IMG/VR virus record: IMGVR_UViG_3300024259_000158
Coordinates: 1-23,048 of that record
Strand: one strand, 5' to 3'
DNA length: 23,048 nucleotides
Origin: a virus
The notes under the pieces were generated by a model. It was not told the origin of the DNA and did no database searches. It saw nothing but the letters and a program-made list of their open reading frames with translations. Within the stretch, counting starts at the first letter, position 1. Every line of letters starts with the position of its first letter. The translations under genes and the position numbers were made by a program. Positions 12,390 through 20,224 of the stretch are shown here, piece by piece.

Positions 12390-14855
12390 ATGTCATTGAT
12401 TGATCGAAATACACCACTGCCTACTGGCGAAATTGATGACGATATTGTCATTGAGTTTCAGGCGCATCCACCAGAGGGCTTTGGTAATATTGATGGAGTT
12501 GAGATAACTGAGGATGCCGATGGTGCTATTGTTGACTTTGCACCAGCTAATGAATTGGATATCCCAGAGGACCTGCCACATGCTGCTAACTTAGCTGAGT
12601 ACCTTGATGATGAGTACCTCAAGATGCTTGCAATTGACTTAGAGGCAAAATATGAAGAGGATAAGTCCTCAAGGTCAGATTGGCTAAAACGATTCACTGA
12701 TGGCCTTGATGAGCTTGGCTTTACTGATGAGGATAAGACAGAGCCATTTGAAGGCGCATCCGGTGTATTCCACCCTCTATTAGCTGAGGCAGCAGCGCAG
12801 TTCCAGGCACAGGCATATAAAGAGCTGCTTCCTGCTGATGGGCCTGTATCAGTAAAGACTATTGGGAACCCCGATAAGACTGATCCAAAGGCTGTTGACC
12901 TTATGGAGCGGGCTGCTCGTGTCAAGGAGTTCATGAATTATCAGATCACAGAGGTCATGGAAGAGTTTGACCCTGAGCTAGATCAGATGCTGTTCTACCT
13001 CCCATTAAGCGGTAGCTCATTCAAGAAGATCTACTATGATGCAACCCTAGGAAGATCCGTCTCACAGTACTGTACAGCAGAAGATGTTGTTGTCAATTAT
13101 GGTGCAACAACTCTAAAGACAGCACAGCGGATTACGCATGTATTCAAGAAGAGTGTAAATGATCTCCGTAGAGAGCAGCTATTTGGATTCTATCGTGACA
13201 TTGAATTGAATGATCCAATGGCTCATAACGACAATGAAGTTGAGTCAAAGCTAGATGAGCTATATGGATCTAAGAATGCTGGTGCAAGCAGTGATGAATA
13301 TGAATTCCATGAAATGCAGATTGACATTGATTTAGAAGGCTTTGAGCATCCAGATGGCCTAAGTCTACCATACATTGTTACAACATGCTCTGATACAGGT
13401 GACATTCTTGCAATTCGTAGGAACTGGAAAGAGCAAGATCAGATGTTCAGGAAGCGGGATTACTTTGTTCATTACAAGTTCCTCCCTGGCCTTGGCTTCT
13501 ATGGCTTTGGCTTCATCCACATGATTGGTGGTCTAGCATCATCGGCAACATCAATCCTTCGGCAGCTTATTGATGCTGGCACATTTTCTAACCTGCCTGG
13601 TGGTTTCAAGCAGCGTGGTACTAAGATTAATGATGAGCCAGTATCTCCAGGCGAATGGCGTGATATTGACATCCCTAATGACAATATCAACAATGCCCTC
13701 ATGCCACTGCCATATAAGGAACCATCGTCCGTACTGTTCCAACTTCTTGGCTTTATAGTTGAGTCAGGTCGTAGATTTGCCTCCATTGCTGATACCTCAA
13801 TTTCAGAGTCTGGCTCACAGCAGAATCCTGTAGGCACAACAATGGCCCTTATTGAGCGTGGCTCAAAGGTCATGTCATCGGTACACAAGAGACTACATAA
13901 TTCTCAGAAGCGTGAGTTTAAGCTACTTGCTGATGTTATTGGGGAGTCAATGCCACCAGAGTATCCATATGCCATTGGTGGTGTGCCAAAGGTTATTAAA
14001 CGGGAGGACTTCGGACCTGAAGTTGATGTAATCCCTGTCTCTGATCCAAATATTTTCTCAGCAGCCCAGCGTGTTTCCTTAGCTCAGATGCAGCTACAGA
14101 TGGCTCAGTCTGCTCCAGAGATGCACAACCTGCGTGAGTCATATAAGAGAATGTATATTGCCCTTGAGGTTAAAGATCCAGAAGGGCTATTAGTGCCTAT
14201 AGATGATCCAAAGCCTCTGTCGCCAGCATTGGAACATGCCCGTGCACTTGAGGGTAAGAGGCTACAGGCATTCCCACAGCAGAATCATAATGCTCATATT
14301 CAGTCCCATGTGACATTTATGCAACTCCCATTTGTACAGCAGAACCCTGCATTTGTGACAAATATTGTTCAAGATATTATGCAGCATATCAACTTTATTG
14401 CTCAACAACAAGCGCAGCAGCAAATGCAGCAGCAATACCAACAGGCTGTTTCTCAGAACCCCCAGATTGCTCAGAATCCACAGCTGCAGCAGCAATTACA
14501 GCAGCAACTACAGCAACAGCTGATGACAATGGTATCGCAGATTGAGTCACAGATGATTGGGCAGATCATGCAGCAGATTATACCACCTCAGCAGCCTGAT
14601 CCTATGATCCAGATGCATGATAAAGAGATGCAAGTCAAGCAGCAAGGTGATCAGCTCAAAGCACAGACTGACACCCAGAAGCTGATGGAATCTGAAGCTA
14701 CCAAGCGTATGAGCATAGCAGCTGGTGAGGCACAGGCAAACCAAGATATAGCTCAGAAGCGTGAAAAGACAATGATAGATGCAGGGCTGAAGCAGCAAGA
14801 CTCATACAATAAGCTTGTTGCTGATGCACAGAAGAATGATGTGAGGACTCGATAG
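12390..14855 (+). CDS. Portal protein (P22-type, long), with Gln-rich C-terminus
   Basis: The 821-aa product is long, as in P22-like and other podovirus portals with an extended barrel. AGGAAAG precedes the ATG. The N-terminal 60 residues are acidic. Portal-like segments follow: FEGASGVFHPLLAEAAAQFQ (about 119-138), LPLSGSSFKKIYYD (about 206-219) and the wing/stem region around YKFLPGLGFYGFGFIHMIGGLASSATSI (about 365-392). From about residue 655 to 730 the chain is extremely rich in Gln (QQQAQQQMQQQYQQA type), followed by a charged helix with KQQGDQLKAQTDTQK, fitting a long helical barrel inside the capsid. Twelve copies would form the DNA channel and bind the terminase from the preceding gene and the adaptors encoded downstream. 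Confidence 0.92.
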   Translation: MSLIDRNTPLPTGEIDDDIVIEFQAHPPEGFGNIDGVEITEDADGAIVDFAPANELDIPEDLPHAANLAEYLDDEYLKMLAIDLEAKYEEDKSSRSDWLKRFTDGLDELGFTDEDKTEPFEGASGVFHPLLAEAAAQFQAQAYKELLPADGPVSVKTIGNPDKTDPKAVDLMERAARVKEFMNYQITEVMEEFDPELDQMLFYLPLSGSSFKKIYYDATLGRSVSQYCTAEDVVVNYGATTLKTAQRITHVFKKSVNDLRREQLFGFYRDIELNDPMAHNDNEVESKLDELYGSKNAGASSDEYEFHEMQIDIDLEGFEHPDGLSLPYIVTTCSDTGDILAIRRNWKEQDQMFRKRDYFVHYKFLPGLGFYGFGFIHMIGGLASSATSILRQLIDAGTFSNLPGGFKQRGTKINDEPVSPGEWRDIDIPNDNINNALMPLPYKEPSSVLFQLLGFIVESGRRFASIADTSISESGSQQNPVGTTMALIERGSKVMSSVHKRLHNSQKREFKLLADVIGESMPPEYPYAIGGVPKVIKREDFGPEVDVIPVSDPNIFSAAQRVSLAQMQLQMAQSAPEMHNLRESYKRMYIALEVKDPEGLLVPIDDPKPLSPALEHARALEGKRLQAFPQQNHNAHIQSHVTFMQLPFVQQNPAFVTNIVQDIMQHINFIAQQQAQQQMQQQYQQAVSQNPQIAQNPQLQQQLQQQLQQQLMTMVSQIESQMIGQIMQQIIPPQQPDPMIQMHDKEMQVKQQGDQLKAQTDTQKLMESEATKRMSIAAGEAQANQDIAQKREKTMIDAGLKQQDSYNKLVADAQKNDVRTR

Positions 14856-15053
14856 ATGCATGGAATAGACTTTGCTAGCAATATGATAGGCAAAATCAAC
14901 AAAGAGATCGAGCTTAGAAGAACTTCATTGGGCAATGGTAATGTGTCATCAATGGAGCAATATAAAAACGTTGTAGGTGAGATTTCAGGGCTATCACTTG
15001 CAATGGATGAAATAAAAGCCTTGCTTGAACGTATGGAGAAGAGAGATGGGTGA
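14856..15053 (+). CDS. Small helical protein after portal, 65 aa
   Basis: ATG 14856 directly follows the portal TAG, with GAGG about ten bases upstream. The product is mostly helical, ending in a leucine-zipper-like stretch (LSLAMDEIKALLERMEKRDG). No domain is recognised. It overlaps the next ATG (15046) by eight bases, so it is co-translated with the co-chaperonin. Small helical proteins are often found right after the portal in phages; assembly or virion roles are plausible but not shown. Confidence 0.7.
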   Translation: MHGIDFASNMIGKINKEIELRRTSLGNGNVSSMEQYKNVVGEISGLSLAMDEIKALLERMEKRDG

Positions 15054-15480
15054 TCTGCCTGATCGTGTTTTGAATTTTGGCGATTCAAAACCGCAAGAAG
15101 TTAAAGAGCCAATTGATCCAACTGAGATTGAAGAGTCACAACTAGATCAATTGCCAAAGCCAACTGGATATCGTATCCTTATTATGCCTTTTCAGGGCAA
15201 GCGCAAAACCAATGGTGGTATTGTCTTAACCGATGAGACTGTTGAACGTGAACGACTTGCAACAGTTGTTGGCTATGTCCTAAGTGTTGGTGAAGATGCA
15301 TACAAGGATGAATCAAGATTCAAGTCTGCATGGTGCAAAGAGGGTGACTGGATTTTATTTGGAAGATATGCCGGAGCCAAGATACCAATTGAAGGTGGCG
15401 AAGTCCGTATTCTCAATGACGATGAAGTCATTGCAACAGTTGAGACTCCTGAGGTGATCTTGACAACCTATCGCAGCTAA
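15046..15480 (+). CDS. GroES-like co-chaperonin, 144 aa
   Basis: From about residue 42 onwards the chain follows the GroES fold: GYRILIMPF, the mobile-loop element NGGIVLTDETVERE (about 53-66), ATVVGYVLSVGEDAY, WCKEGDWILFGRYAGAKI and the closing ILNDDEVIATVE. The GGIVL triplet region that binds GroEL is kept. Relative to bacterial GroES (about 97 aa) it has an acidic N-terminal extension of about 40 residues and a longer turn after VGEDAY. ATG 15046 is preferred since GGAGA lies six bases upstream; a TTG at 15025 is the alternative. Its place between portal and scaffold suggests that it redirects host GroEL to fold capsid protein, as T4 gp31 does; this is inference from family and position. 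Confidence 0.88.
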   Translation: MGDLPDRVLNFGDSKPQEVKEPIDPTEIEESQLDQLPKPTGYRILIMPFQGKRKTNGGIVLTDETVERERLATVVGYVLSVGEDAYKDESRFKSAWCKEGDWILFGRYAGAKIPIEGGEVRILNDDEVIATVETPEVILTTYRS

Positions 15481-15497
15481 TAAAAGGAGCGCGCAAA

Positions 15498-16481
15498 ATG
15501 ATTGTTGAAAATGAAAATGAGGAGTCAGCCTTTGAGGTTGATGAAGGTGCTGATCTAGAATCAACTATTGTTGATCATGGCAATGAGGAGGCTGATGCTG
15601 TTGAAGAGACAGTAGCTGCTGTTGAAGAGCAGCCTGAGGCAGATGAGCAGGAAGAGGATCATGCTGATGAAGTTGAGCAGTATGGCAAGAAAGTACAGAA
15701 GCGGATTAAAAAGCTGACAGGGCAATTGCGTGAGGCAGAGCGCAGAGAGCAAGCGGCAATCCAGTATGCAAAGGGTGTGCAAACTGAGCTAGCACAGAAG
15801 GATGCACTGAAGACTCAGGTCAGGAATAAGGATGAGGCTCTGTTTGATCAGTATAATAAAAATGTTGATAGCAACCTTTCCATCGCAAAAGAGAACTTCA
15901 AACGTGCTCATGACTCTGGTGACACAGAGGCGATGATTGAGGCGCAGCAGGATATTGCCAAGCTAACTGTTGAGCAGGAGAATCTGAAACGTGTTGCAGT
16001 AAGGCGCAAGACTGCAGCAGCGCAGGTAAGTCGGCAACAGGCACAGCAGCAACAAGTGCAACAAGTGCAACAGGTGCAGCAAGCACAGCAGCGACAGGCA
16101 CAACAGACTGTAGACCCAAGAGCGCAGGAATGGGCAATTGAGAATGACTGGTTTGGCAATGACAAGATCATGACCCACACAGCATTCGGGATACACGAAA
16201 AATTAAAGGAAGAAGGCGTAGACCCTAGTAGCGAAATATACTATAATAGGCTAGACAAGGAGCTTATGAGTTTATTCCCCGATAAGTTTAGTACATTAGG
16301 GAATTCTAATACTAATGGCTCCAATCAAACTTCATCAGTACAGACTGTATCTGGTGCTAATCGTTCAGTAGGAAATAAAGGACGATCTACAAAAGTTAGA
16401 CTCACACAGAGTGAGATTGCAATTGCAAACAAACTCGGTGTGCCCCTTGAGCAATATGCCAAGCATAAAAAGATAGCGTGA
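15498..16481 (+). CDS. Capsid scaffolding protein, 327 aa
   Basis: AGGAG lies eight bases before the ATG. The N-terminal 60 residues are strongly acidic (Glu/Asp runs), followed by a long charged coiled coil (about 62-180), a Gln/Val-rich low-complexity stretch with QVQQVQQVQQ (about 180-208), then DPRAQEWAIENDWFGNDKIMTHTAFGIHEKLKEEG, a segment seen in phage scaffold-type proteins, and a basic C-terminus (residues about 295-327) of the type that contacts coat protein. Acidic coiled coil plus basic tail just before the coat gene is the classical scaffold pattern. No protease motif is seen. It should be present in proheads and leave before DNA fills the head. Confidence 0.85.
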   Translation: MIVENENEESAFEVDEGADLESTIVDHGNEEADAVEETVAAVEEQPEADEQEEDHADEVEQYGKKVQKRIKKLTGQLREAERREQAAIQYAKGVQTELAQKDALKTQVRNKDEALFDQYNKNVDSNLSIAKENFKRAHDSGDTEAMIEAQQDIAKLTVEQENLKRVAVRRKTAAAQVSRQQAQQQQVQQVQQVQQAQQRQAQQTVDPRAQEWAIENDWFGNDKIMTHTAFGIHEKLKEEGVDPSSEIYYNRLDKELMSLFPDKFSTLGNSNTNGSNQTSSVQTVSGANRSVGNKGRSTKVRLTQSEIAIANKLGVPLEQYAKHKKIA

Positions 16482-16491
16482 GGATTAAATC

Positions 16492-16950
16492 ATGACAAAT
16501 ACGACAACAAGAGAGAGTCGCAAAACAGAAGAACGAGACACAAGTGCTCGCGTAAAAGAATGGCAACCGCCATCAGTACTGGATACCCCTCCACCGAGCG
16601 ATGGTTATAAATACCGTTGGTTGCGAGCAGAGGCGTTAGGTCAAGAAGACCGCACAAATATGACCAAGAAGATGCGTGAAGGATATGAGCTTGTTAAGGC
16701 AGAGGAATTTGCTGGTAGCATTCAATATCCATCAATTATAGAAGGTGTCCACAAAGGTTTCATTGGTGTAGGTGGTCTTGTTCTGGCTAAGATTCCAGTT
16801 GAACTTGTTGAGCAAAGAAATGCATACTACGCACAGCGTACTGCAGATCAGCAGCAAGCTATTGATAATGATTTAATGAAAGAGAGTCACTCATCGATGC
16901 CTATTGATAAACCAGAGCATCGTAGTAGAGCCTCTTTTGGAACTGGCTAA
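16492..16950 (+). CDS. Conserved-type virion-region protein, 152 aa
   Basis: GAGG precedes the ATG by about seven bases. The N-terminus is charged and disordered, followed by WQPPSVLDTPPPSDGYKYRWLRAEALGQEDRTNMTKKMREGYELV (about residues 20-65), a Trp/Pro-rich pattern I associate with small head-region proteins of podoviruses of unknown role. The middle (IIEGVHKGFIGVGGLVLAKIPVELVEQRNAYYA) is more hydrophobic, and the end is hydrophilic. Its place between scaffold and the capsid genes supports a role in head assembly or in the virion. No enzyme motif is seen. Confidence 0.75.
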   Translation: MTNTTTRESRKTEERDTSARVKEWQPPSVLDTPPPSDGYKYRWLRAEALGQEDRTNMTKKMREGYELVKAEEFAGSIQYPSIIEGVHKGFIGVGGLVLAKIPVELVEQRNAYYAQRTADQQQAIDNDLMKESHSSMPIDKPEHRSRASFGTG

Positions 16951-16970
16951 ATTTTTCAAGGAGTTATATT

Positions 16971-17546
16971 ATGGCTAATGTAGATAGCCCAAATGGTTTT
17001 ACTCCAGTACGTCACTTGACAGGCGGTACTATCCGTCAGGAAGAGTACGGCATCACCAGCGAAACTGCTGCGGCGATGTTTTCTGGAGATCTGGTAATTA
17101 TGGATTCTGATACAGGCAATCTTACGATTGCTGGCGCGGCTTCTGCTGCAGTATTAGGTGTGTTCATGGGGTGTTCTTACACTAACACCGCTGGTGAAGT
17201 TAAGTTCAGTAAATACTGGCCTGCTGCCCAAGCTACTAAAGGTGCTGTTGACGCAACTGGATATGTTGTTTCTGATCCTAGTGTTGTATTTGCAGTACAA
17301 CATGATGGCACTGGCGCAATTACTGGTAACGGTGCACTGTTTGATCTGACTGCCACTGCTGGTTCTACTAGCAATGGCCGTTCTAATCAGGAAGTTGACA
17401 CTGATGCTAGTACAGTTGACTTGCTTCGTCAGGTTGGCTTGGTCAAAAAGGCTGGCAACGCTTGGGGTGCAAACGCCGAAGTTGAAGTTGTCATTCACAA
17501 TCACATTCTGGCACCTGCTGCTGGCGTAACCGCACCTAGCGCATAA
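16971..17546 (+). CDS. Probable capsid decoration or head protein, 191 aa
   Basis: AAGGAG lies before the ATG. The product is Ala/Gly/Thr-rich with many short beta segments (DLVIMDSDTGNLTIAGAASAAVLGVFMGCSY, then AEVEVVIHNHIL near the end) and starts MANVDSPNGFTPVRHLTGG, a pattern I recall in small head proteins of marine phages placed directly before the major capsid gene. Well-spaced strong ribosome site and position suggest high expression with the coat protein. Decoration or capsid-stabilising protein is the best guess; a minor head protein is the alternative. Confidence 0.65.
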   Translation: MANVDSPNGFTPVRHLTGGTIRQEEYGITSETAAAMFSGDLVIMDSDTGNLTIAGAASAAVLGVFMGCSYTNTAGEVKFSKYWPAAQATKGAVDATGYVVSDPSVVFAVQHDGTGAITGNGALFDLTATAGSTSNGRSNQEVDTDASTVDLLRQVGLVKKAGNAWGANAEVEVVIHNHILAPAAGVTAPSA

Positions 17547-17557
17547 GGAGATAAATT

Positions 17558-18463
17558 ATGGCTATTAATCGCGCACAATTGGTAAAGGAACTTGAGCCAG
17601 GACTCAATGCTTTATTTGGTATGGAGTATGAGCGTTATAAAGATGAGTGGAAAGAGATCTTTGATGAGGAATCATCTGATCGTGCCTTTGAGGAAGAGGT
17701 TCTGCTTTCTGGATTTGGTGAGGCTGCAACTAAGGGTGAAGGTGCTGGAGTCTCTTATGACACTGCACAAGAAGTCTGGACTGCTCGTTACCAACATGAG
17801 ACTATTGCTTTGGCCTTCGCTCTGACTGAGGAAGCCATTGAGGATAACCTGTATGACAAACTGTCAACTCGTTATACTAAGGCATTGGCTCGTTCCATGT
17901 CCCACACTAAGAATGTTAAAGGTGCTGCTGTTTTCAACAACGCATTTAACTCTGCTTATGCTGGTGGTGATGCTGTTGAACTTTGCGGATCACATTCATT
18001 GCTCAACGGAACTTCTGTTAGCAACGAGCCTTCAACGGCTGCTGACCTGAATGAGACCTCTCTTGAGAATGCTGTAATTGACATTTCAAAGTACACTGAT
18101 GAACGTGGACTTAAAATTGCAATTCAGCCAAGCAAGCTTTGCATCCCAACAGACCTTCAGTTTGTTGCAGAGCGTGTTCTCAATAGCACTGGCCGTGTTG
18201 CTACTGCAGATAACGACCTTAATGCACTGAGTTCAACTTCAGCGATCCCAGGTGGATATGGTGTCAATCATTTCTTGACTGACCCAGATGCATGGTTCCT
18301 GAAGACTGATGCTCCTAATGGACTGAAGCACATGAAACGTGTTGCTATCAAAACTGGAATGGAAGGTGACTTCGAGACTGGTAATGTACGCTTCAAGGCT
18401 CGTGAACGCTACAGCTTTGGCTGGTCTGACTGGCGTGGTGTATATGGATCACCTGGTGCATAA
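17558..18463 (+). CDS. Major capsid protein (HK97-fold type), 301 aa
   Basis: This gene follows AAGGAG, uses codons smoothly and is closed by a hairpin terminator, as expected for the most abundant virion protein. The N-terminal helix region (LVKELEPGLNALFGMEYERYKDEWKEIF, residues 8-35) is followed by the extended-loop/core pattern with YQHETIALAFALTEEAIEDNLYDKLSTRYTKALARSMSHTKNVKGAAVFNNAF (about 77-130) and by the P-domain/A-domain segments IAIQPSKLCIPTDLQFVAERVL (about 187-208). It ends RERYSFGWSDWRGVYGSPGA, a typical coat protein ending. The assignment rests on this overall pattern and on position after scaffold. Hundreds of copies would build the icosahedral shell around the scaffold. Confidence 0.9.
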   Translation: MAINRAQLVKELEPGLNALFGMEYERYKDEWKEIFDEESSDRAFEEEVLLSGFGEAATKGEGAGVSYDTAQEVWTARYQHETIALAFALTEEAIEDNLYDKLSTRYTKALARSMSHTKNVKGAAVFNNAFNSAYAGGDAVELCGSHSLLNGTSVSNEPSTAADLNETSLENAVIDISKYTDERGLKIAIQPSKLCIPTDLQFVAERVLNSTGRVATADNDLNALSSTSAIPGGYGVNHFLTDPDAWFLKTDAPNGLKHMKRVAIKTGMEGDFETGNVRFKARERYSFGWSDWRGVYGSPGA

Positions 18464-18480
18464 CCAGTAGTCCTTGAATT

Positions 18481-18516
18481 CTCTCCCTGCAAAGGGAGAG
18501 GGTTTATTTAGTTTCT
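18481..18516 (+). terminator. Terminator after major capsid gene
   Basis: CTCTCCCT (18481-18488) and AGGGAGAG (18493-18500) form a perfect 8-bp stem closed by a GCAA tetraloop of the stable GNRA class. GGTTTATTTAGTTT follows, an imperfect T tract. It would end or attenuate transcription after the capsid gene and protect the message 3' end. Confidence 0.8.
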
Positions 18517-18531
18517 ATAATTATAGAGACT
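18510..18531. repeat. AT-rich palindrome related to the one at 5550-5570
   Basis: AGTTTCTATAA is followed by TTATAGAGACT, an 11-bp inverted repeat with a single G-T pair. The core TTTCTATAAT is shared with the palindrome at 5550-5570. Both stand beside a GC-rich terminator stem. Confidence 0.6.
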
Positions 18532-18603
18532 AACTAAGCCAAAATTATATAATCAATAGCCTGACAACTATTGGTATTGACTGAAGTAAACAGGAGAAAT
18601 ATT

Positions 18604-19053
18604 ATGTCAACCACTCATTTTTCAGGACCAGTTAATTCTACTTCTGGTTTCCAAAACGGCACTAGTTCTGTTGAGACATTAGCTGCTGCTAAAACCTTGA
18701 CCGTTGTTGATGACAACGGCAAGACATTCTTTCTAGGACTAGCAGGCGGGTTTACAGTTACACTTCCAGCACCCGCAGCCGGTTGCCAGTTTAAATTCAT
18801 CGTATCGGTAGCACCGACTACTGCATATATCATTGCAACCAACGGCGGCGCTGATATTATGATCGGCGGAGTCAATGAGCTGGAAGTTGATACTGCTGAC
18901 GACGGCCCCTATGATGCCAATGCTGATGTAATCAATTTTGTTGCTAGTACAGCAGTAGTTGGCGATTTCATCGAGATGGTTTCTGACGGTACTAGCTGGT
19001 ATTTTAATGGCCAGACTAACGCAGACGGCGGCGTTACCACAGCAACTACATAA
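18604..19053 (+). CDS. Beta-rich virion protein, 149 aa
   Basis: ATG 18604 is chosen since AGGAG lies eight bases upstream; a longer frame from TTG 18571 has no ribosome site. The product starts MSTTHFSGPVNSTSGF and is made of short beta segments (KTLTVVDDNGKTFFLGL, FTVTLPAPAAGCQFKFIVSV, FIEMVSDGTSWYFNGQ), rich in Ala, Gly, Thr and Val, with no charged helices. This is typical of phage surface, tail or fibre-associated proteins. It comes right after the capsid terminator and before further structural genes. The exact role (head fibre, decoration or tail) cannot be told. Confidence 0.75.
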   Translation: MSTTHFSGPVNSTSGFQNGTSSVETLAAAKTLTVVDDNGKTFFLGLAGGFTVTLPAPAAGCQFKFIVSVAPTTAYIIATNGGADIMIGGVNELEVDTADDGPYDANADVINFVASTAVVGDFIEMVSDGTSWYFNGQTNADGGVTTATT

Positions 19054-19062
19054 CTTTTAATT

Positions 19063-19088
19063 GACACCACCCTTCGGGGTGGTTAGTC
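19063..19088 (+). other. UUCG-tetraloop hairpin between two structural genes
   Basis: ACCACCC (19066-19072) and GGGTGGT (19077-19083) pair around TTCG, one of the most stable RNA tetraloops; GAC/GTC extend the stem after a two-base bulge. No T run follows, and AGGAG of the next gene begins three bases later. It may be a weak terminator, an mRNA-stabilising element or a translation control. Confidence 0.65.
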
Positions 19089-19101
19089 ATAGGAGAACAA
19101 G

Positions 19102-19488
19102 ATGGCCATTACAGTTACAAGCCAAACATTGGCAGATGGAGTTAAGACGGCAGTAATGAAGTTTACTGCTGAGGTTGGTGGGACTGAAAACGAAGCAGCG
19201 GTCAAGAAGGTGGATGTTTCTGCGCTTTCAGGTGCTCCATCCACTGTGAAGATTCAGCGCATTTGGTATGCTACTGATGGAATCTCTGTTAAAATTCTAT
19301 TCGATGCCACTGCAGATGTATTGGCGCATACATTGCCTAGCACAGAGGCCAATTATCTTGATTTTAGATCATTTGGCGGGATACAGAACAATGCTGGCAC
19401 TGGCGTAACTGGAGATATCATGTTCACCACCCTAGGTGGAACAGCTGGTGATAGTTACACAATTATTCTTGAGTTGAGCAAGACCTAA
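19102..19488 (+). CDS. Small beta-rich structural protein, 128 aa
   Basis: AGGAG lies just after the UUCG hairpin and six bases before the ATG. The product starts MAITVTSQTLADGVKTAVMKFTAEVGG and alternates beta strands (VKIQRIWYATDGISVKILFD, GDIMFTTLGGTAGDSYTIILELSKT). It has no signal, membrane span or catalytic motif. It resembles small structural proteins of marine phages, a recollection rather than a search result. Its stop overlaps the ATG of the 28-aa frame that follows (TAATG). Confidence 0.75.
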   Translation: MAITVTSQTLADGVKTAVMKFTAEVGGTENEAAVKKVDVSALSGAPSTVKIQRIWYATDGISVKILFDATADVLAHTLPSTEANYLDFRSFGGIQNNAGTGVTGDIMFTTLGGTAGDSYTIILELSKT

Positions 19489-19574
19489 TGGCCCAAGAAG
19501 TCATTGTTCAAGCACTTGATGCTGCAGGAAATGCCGACATTGAGGGCGGACTCTATTGGAGGGGGTTGACCTAG
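19488..19574 (+). CDS. Mini-gene, 28 aa, coupled between two structural genes
   Basis: ATG 19488 overlaps the upstream stop as TAATG and the frame ends at TAG 19572-19574, which overlaps the GTG start of the next gene as TAGTG. The product (MAQEVIVQALDAAGNADIEG, then GLYWRGLT) is acidic. It exactly fills the 85-nt gap between two genes, and double stop/start overlap argues for translation. It may serve mainly to carry ribosomes to the next start. No family can be recognised at this length. Confidence 0.5.
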   Translation: MAQEVIVQALDAAGNADIEGGLYWRGLT

Positions 19575-20224
19575 TGGCTACTTCTGGGACTACTACCTTT
19601 GCACTTCAAATTGACGATATTGTCGAGGAAGCATATGAGCGCTGTGGCAAAGAGCAGCGCTCTGGTTATGATCTAAAAACGGCAAAACGTAGCCTTAATC
19701 TATTGCTACAGAACTTGCAGAATGAGCATCCAGCGTTATGGAAAGAAGCACTCACATCACAGACATTGGTACAGGGCACTGTGTCATACACCCTTGACGC
19801 AAAGATACTTGAAATCAGCAGCGTTGTCCTAAGACGTAGCAGCATTGATACAAAGATGCTAAGGATTAGTCGTGATGAGTATCAGAATAGGCCAAATAAG
19901 ACGACTCAGAGTAGGCCATCTCAGTTCTTCTTTGAGAAACTGACAACCCCTGTTCTGCATGTGTATCCAGCCCCAGAGAATGCAACTGACACAATACGCT
20001 TTTATGCAAGAGAGCGAATCGAAGACATCGGTGCCTATACAAATACTATTGATGTGCCATCAAATCTGTTGCCAGTTATAGTCTCTGGATTGGCATACAT
20101 GCTTGCAATGAAGACATCCCCAGATAGGCTCCAATATTTAAAGCCGGTCTATGATGAGGAAAAGCTCAGGCTGAAGCAGATTGACTCTGAATCCATTGAT
20201 GTGAGGATTGTCCCAGGTGCCTAA
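19574..20224 (+). CDS. Head-tail adaptor / tail-tube-type connector candidate, 216 aa
   Basis: GTG 19574 is preferred because GGAGGGGG (19558-19565) lies eight bases upstream; a TTG at 19556 overlaps that site. The protein has a helical N-terminus (LQIDDIVEEAYERCGKEQRSGYDLKTAKRSLNLLLQNLQN), a beta middle with YTLDAKILEISSVVLRR and LTTPVLHVYPAPENATDTIRFYARERIEDIG, and a C-terminal helix with SNLLPVIVSGLAYMLAMK. This order, in particular L.VYPAP...D.I.FYA, is that of podovirus connector proteins which sit under the portal. The gene at 20540 has the same layout, so the two are likely related adaptors. Tail nozzle subunit is an alternative. Confidence 0.7.
   Translation: MATSGTTTFALQIDDIVEEAYERCGKEQRSGYDLKTAKRSLNLLLQNLQNEHPALWKEALTSQTLVQGTVSYTLDAKILEISSVVLRRSSIDTKMLRISRDEYQNRPNKTTQSRPSQFFFEKLTTPVLHVYPAPENATDTIRFYARERIEDIGAYTNTIDVPSNLLPVIVSGLAYMLAMKTSPDRLQYLKPVYDEEKLRLKQIDSESIDVRIVPGA

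Noticed and set aside
12458-12934. 158-codon minus-strand frame opposite the portal gene
   Set aside because: Ser-rich antisense shadow of a well-supported portal gene, without ribosome site or conserved motif. The same holds for the minus-strand frame at 13499-13888.
18577-18605. TTGACT and TATTAT with 17-bp spacing before the 149-aa structural gene
   Set aside because: The -10 box would overlap the ATG, so transcription would start inside the gene.
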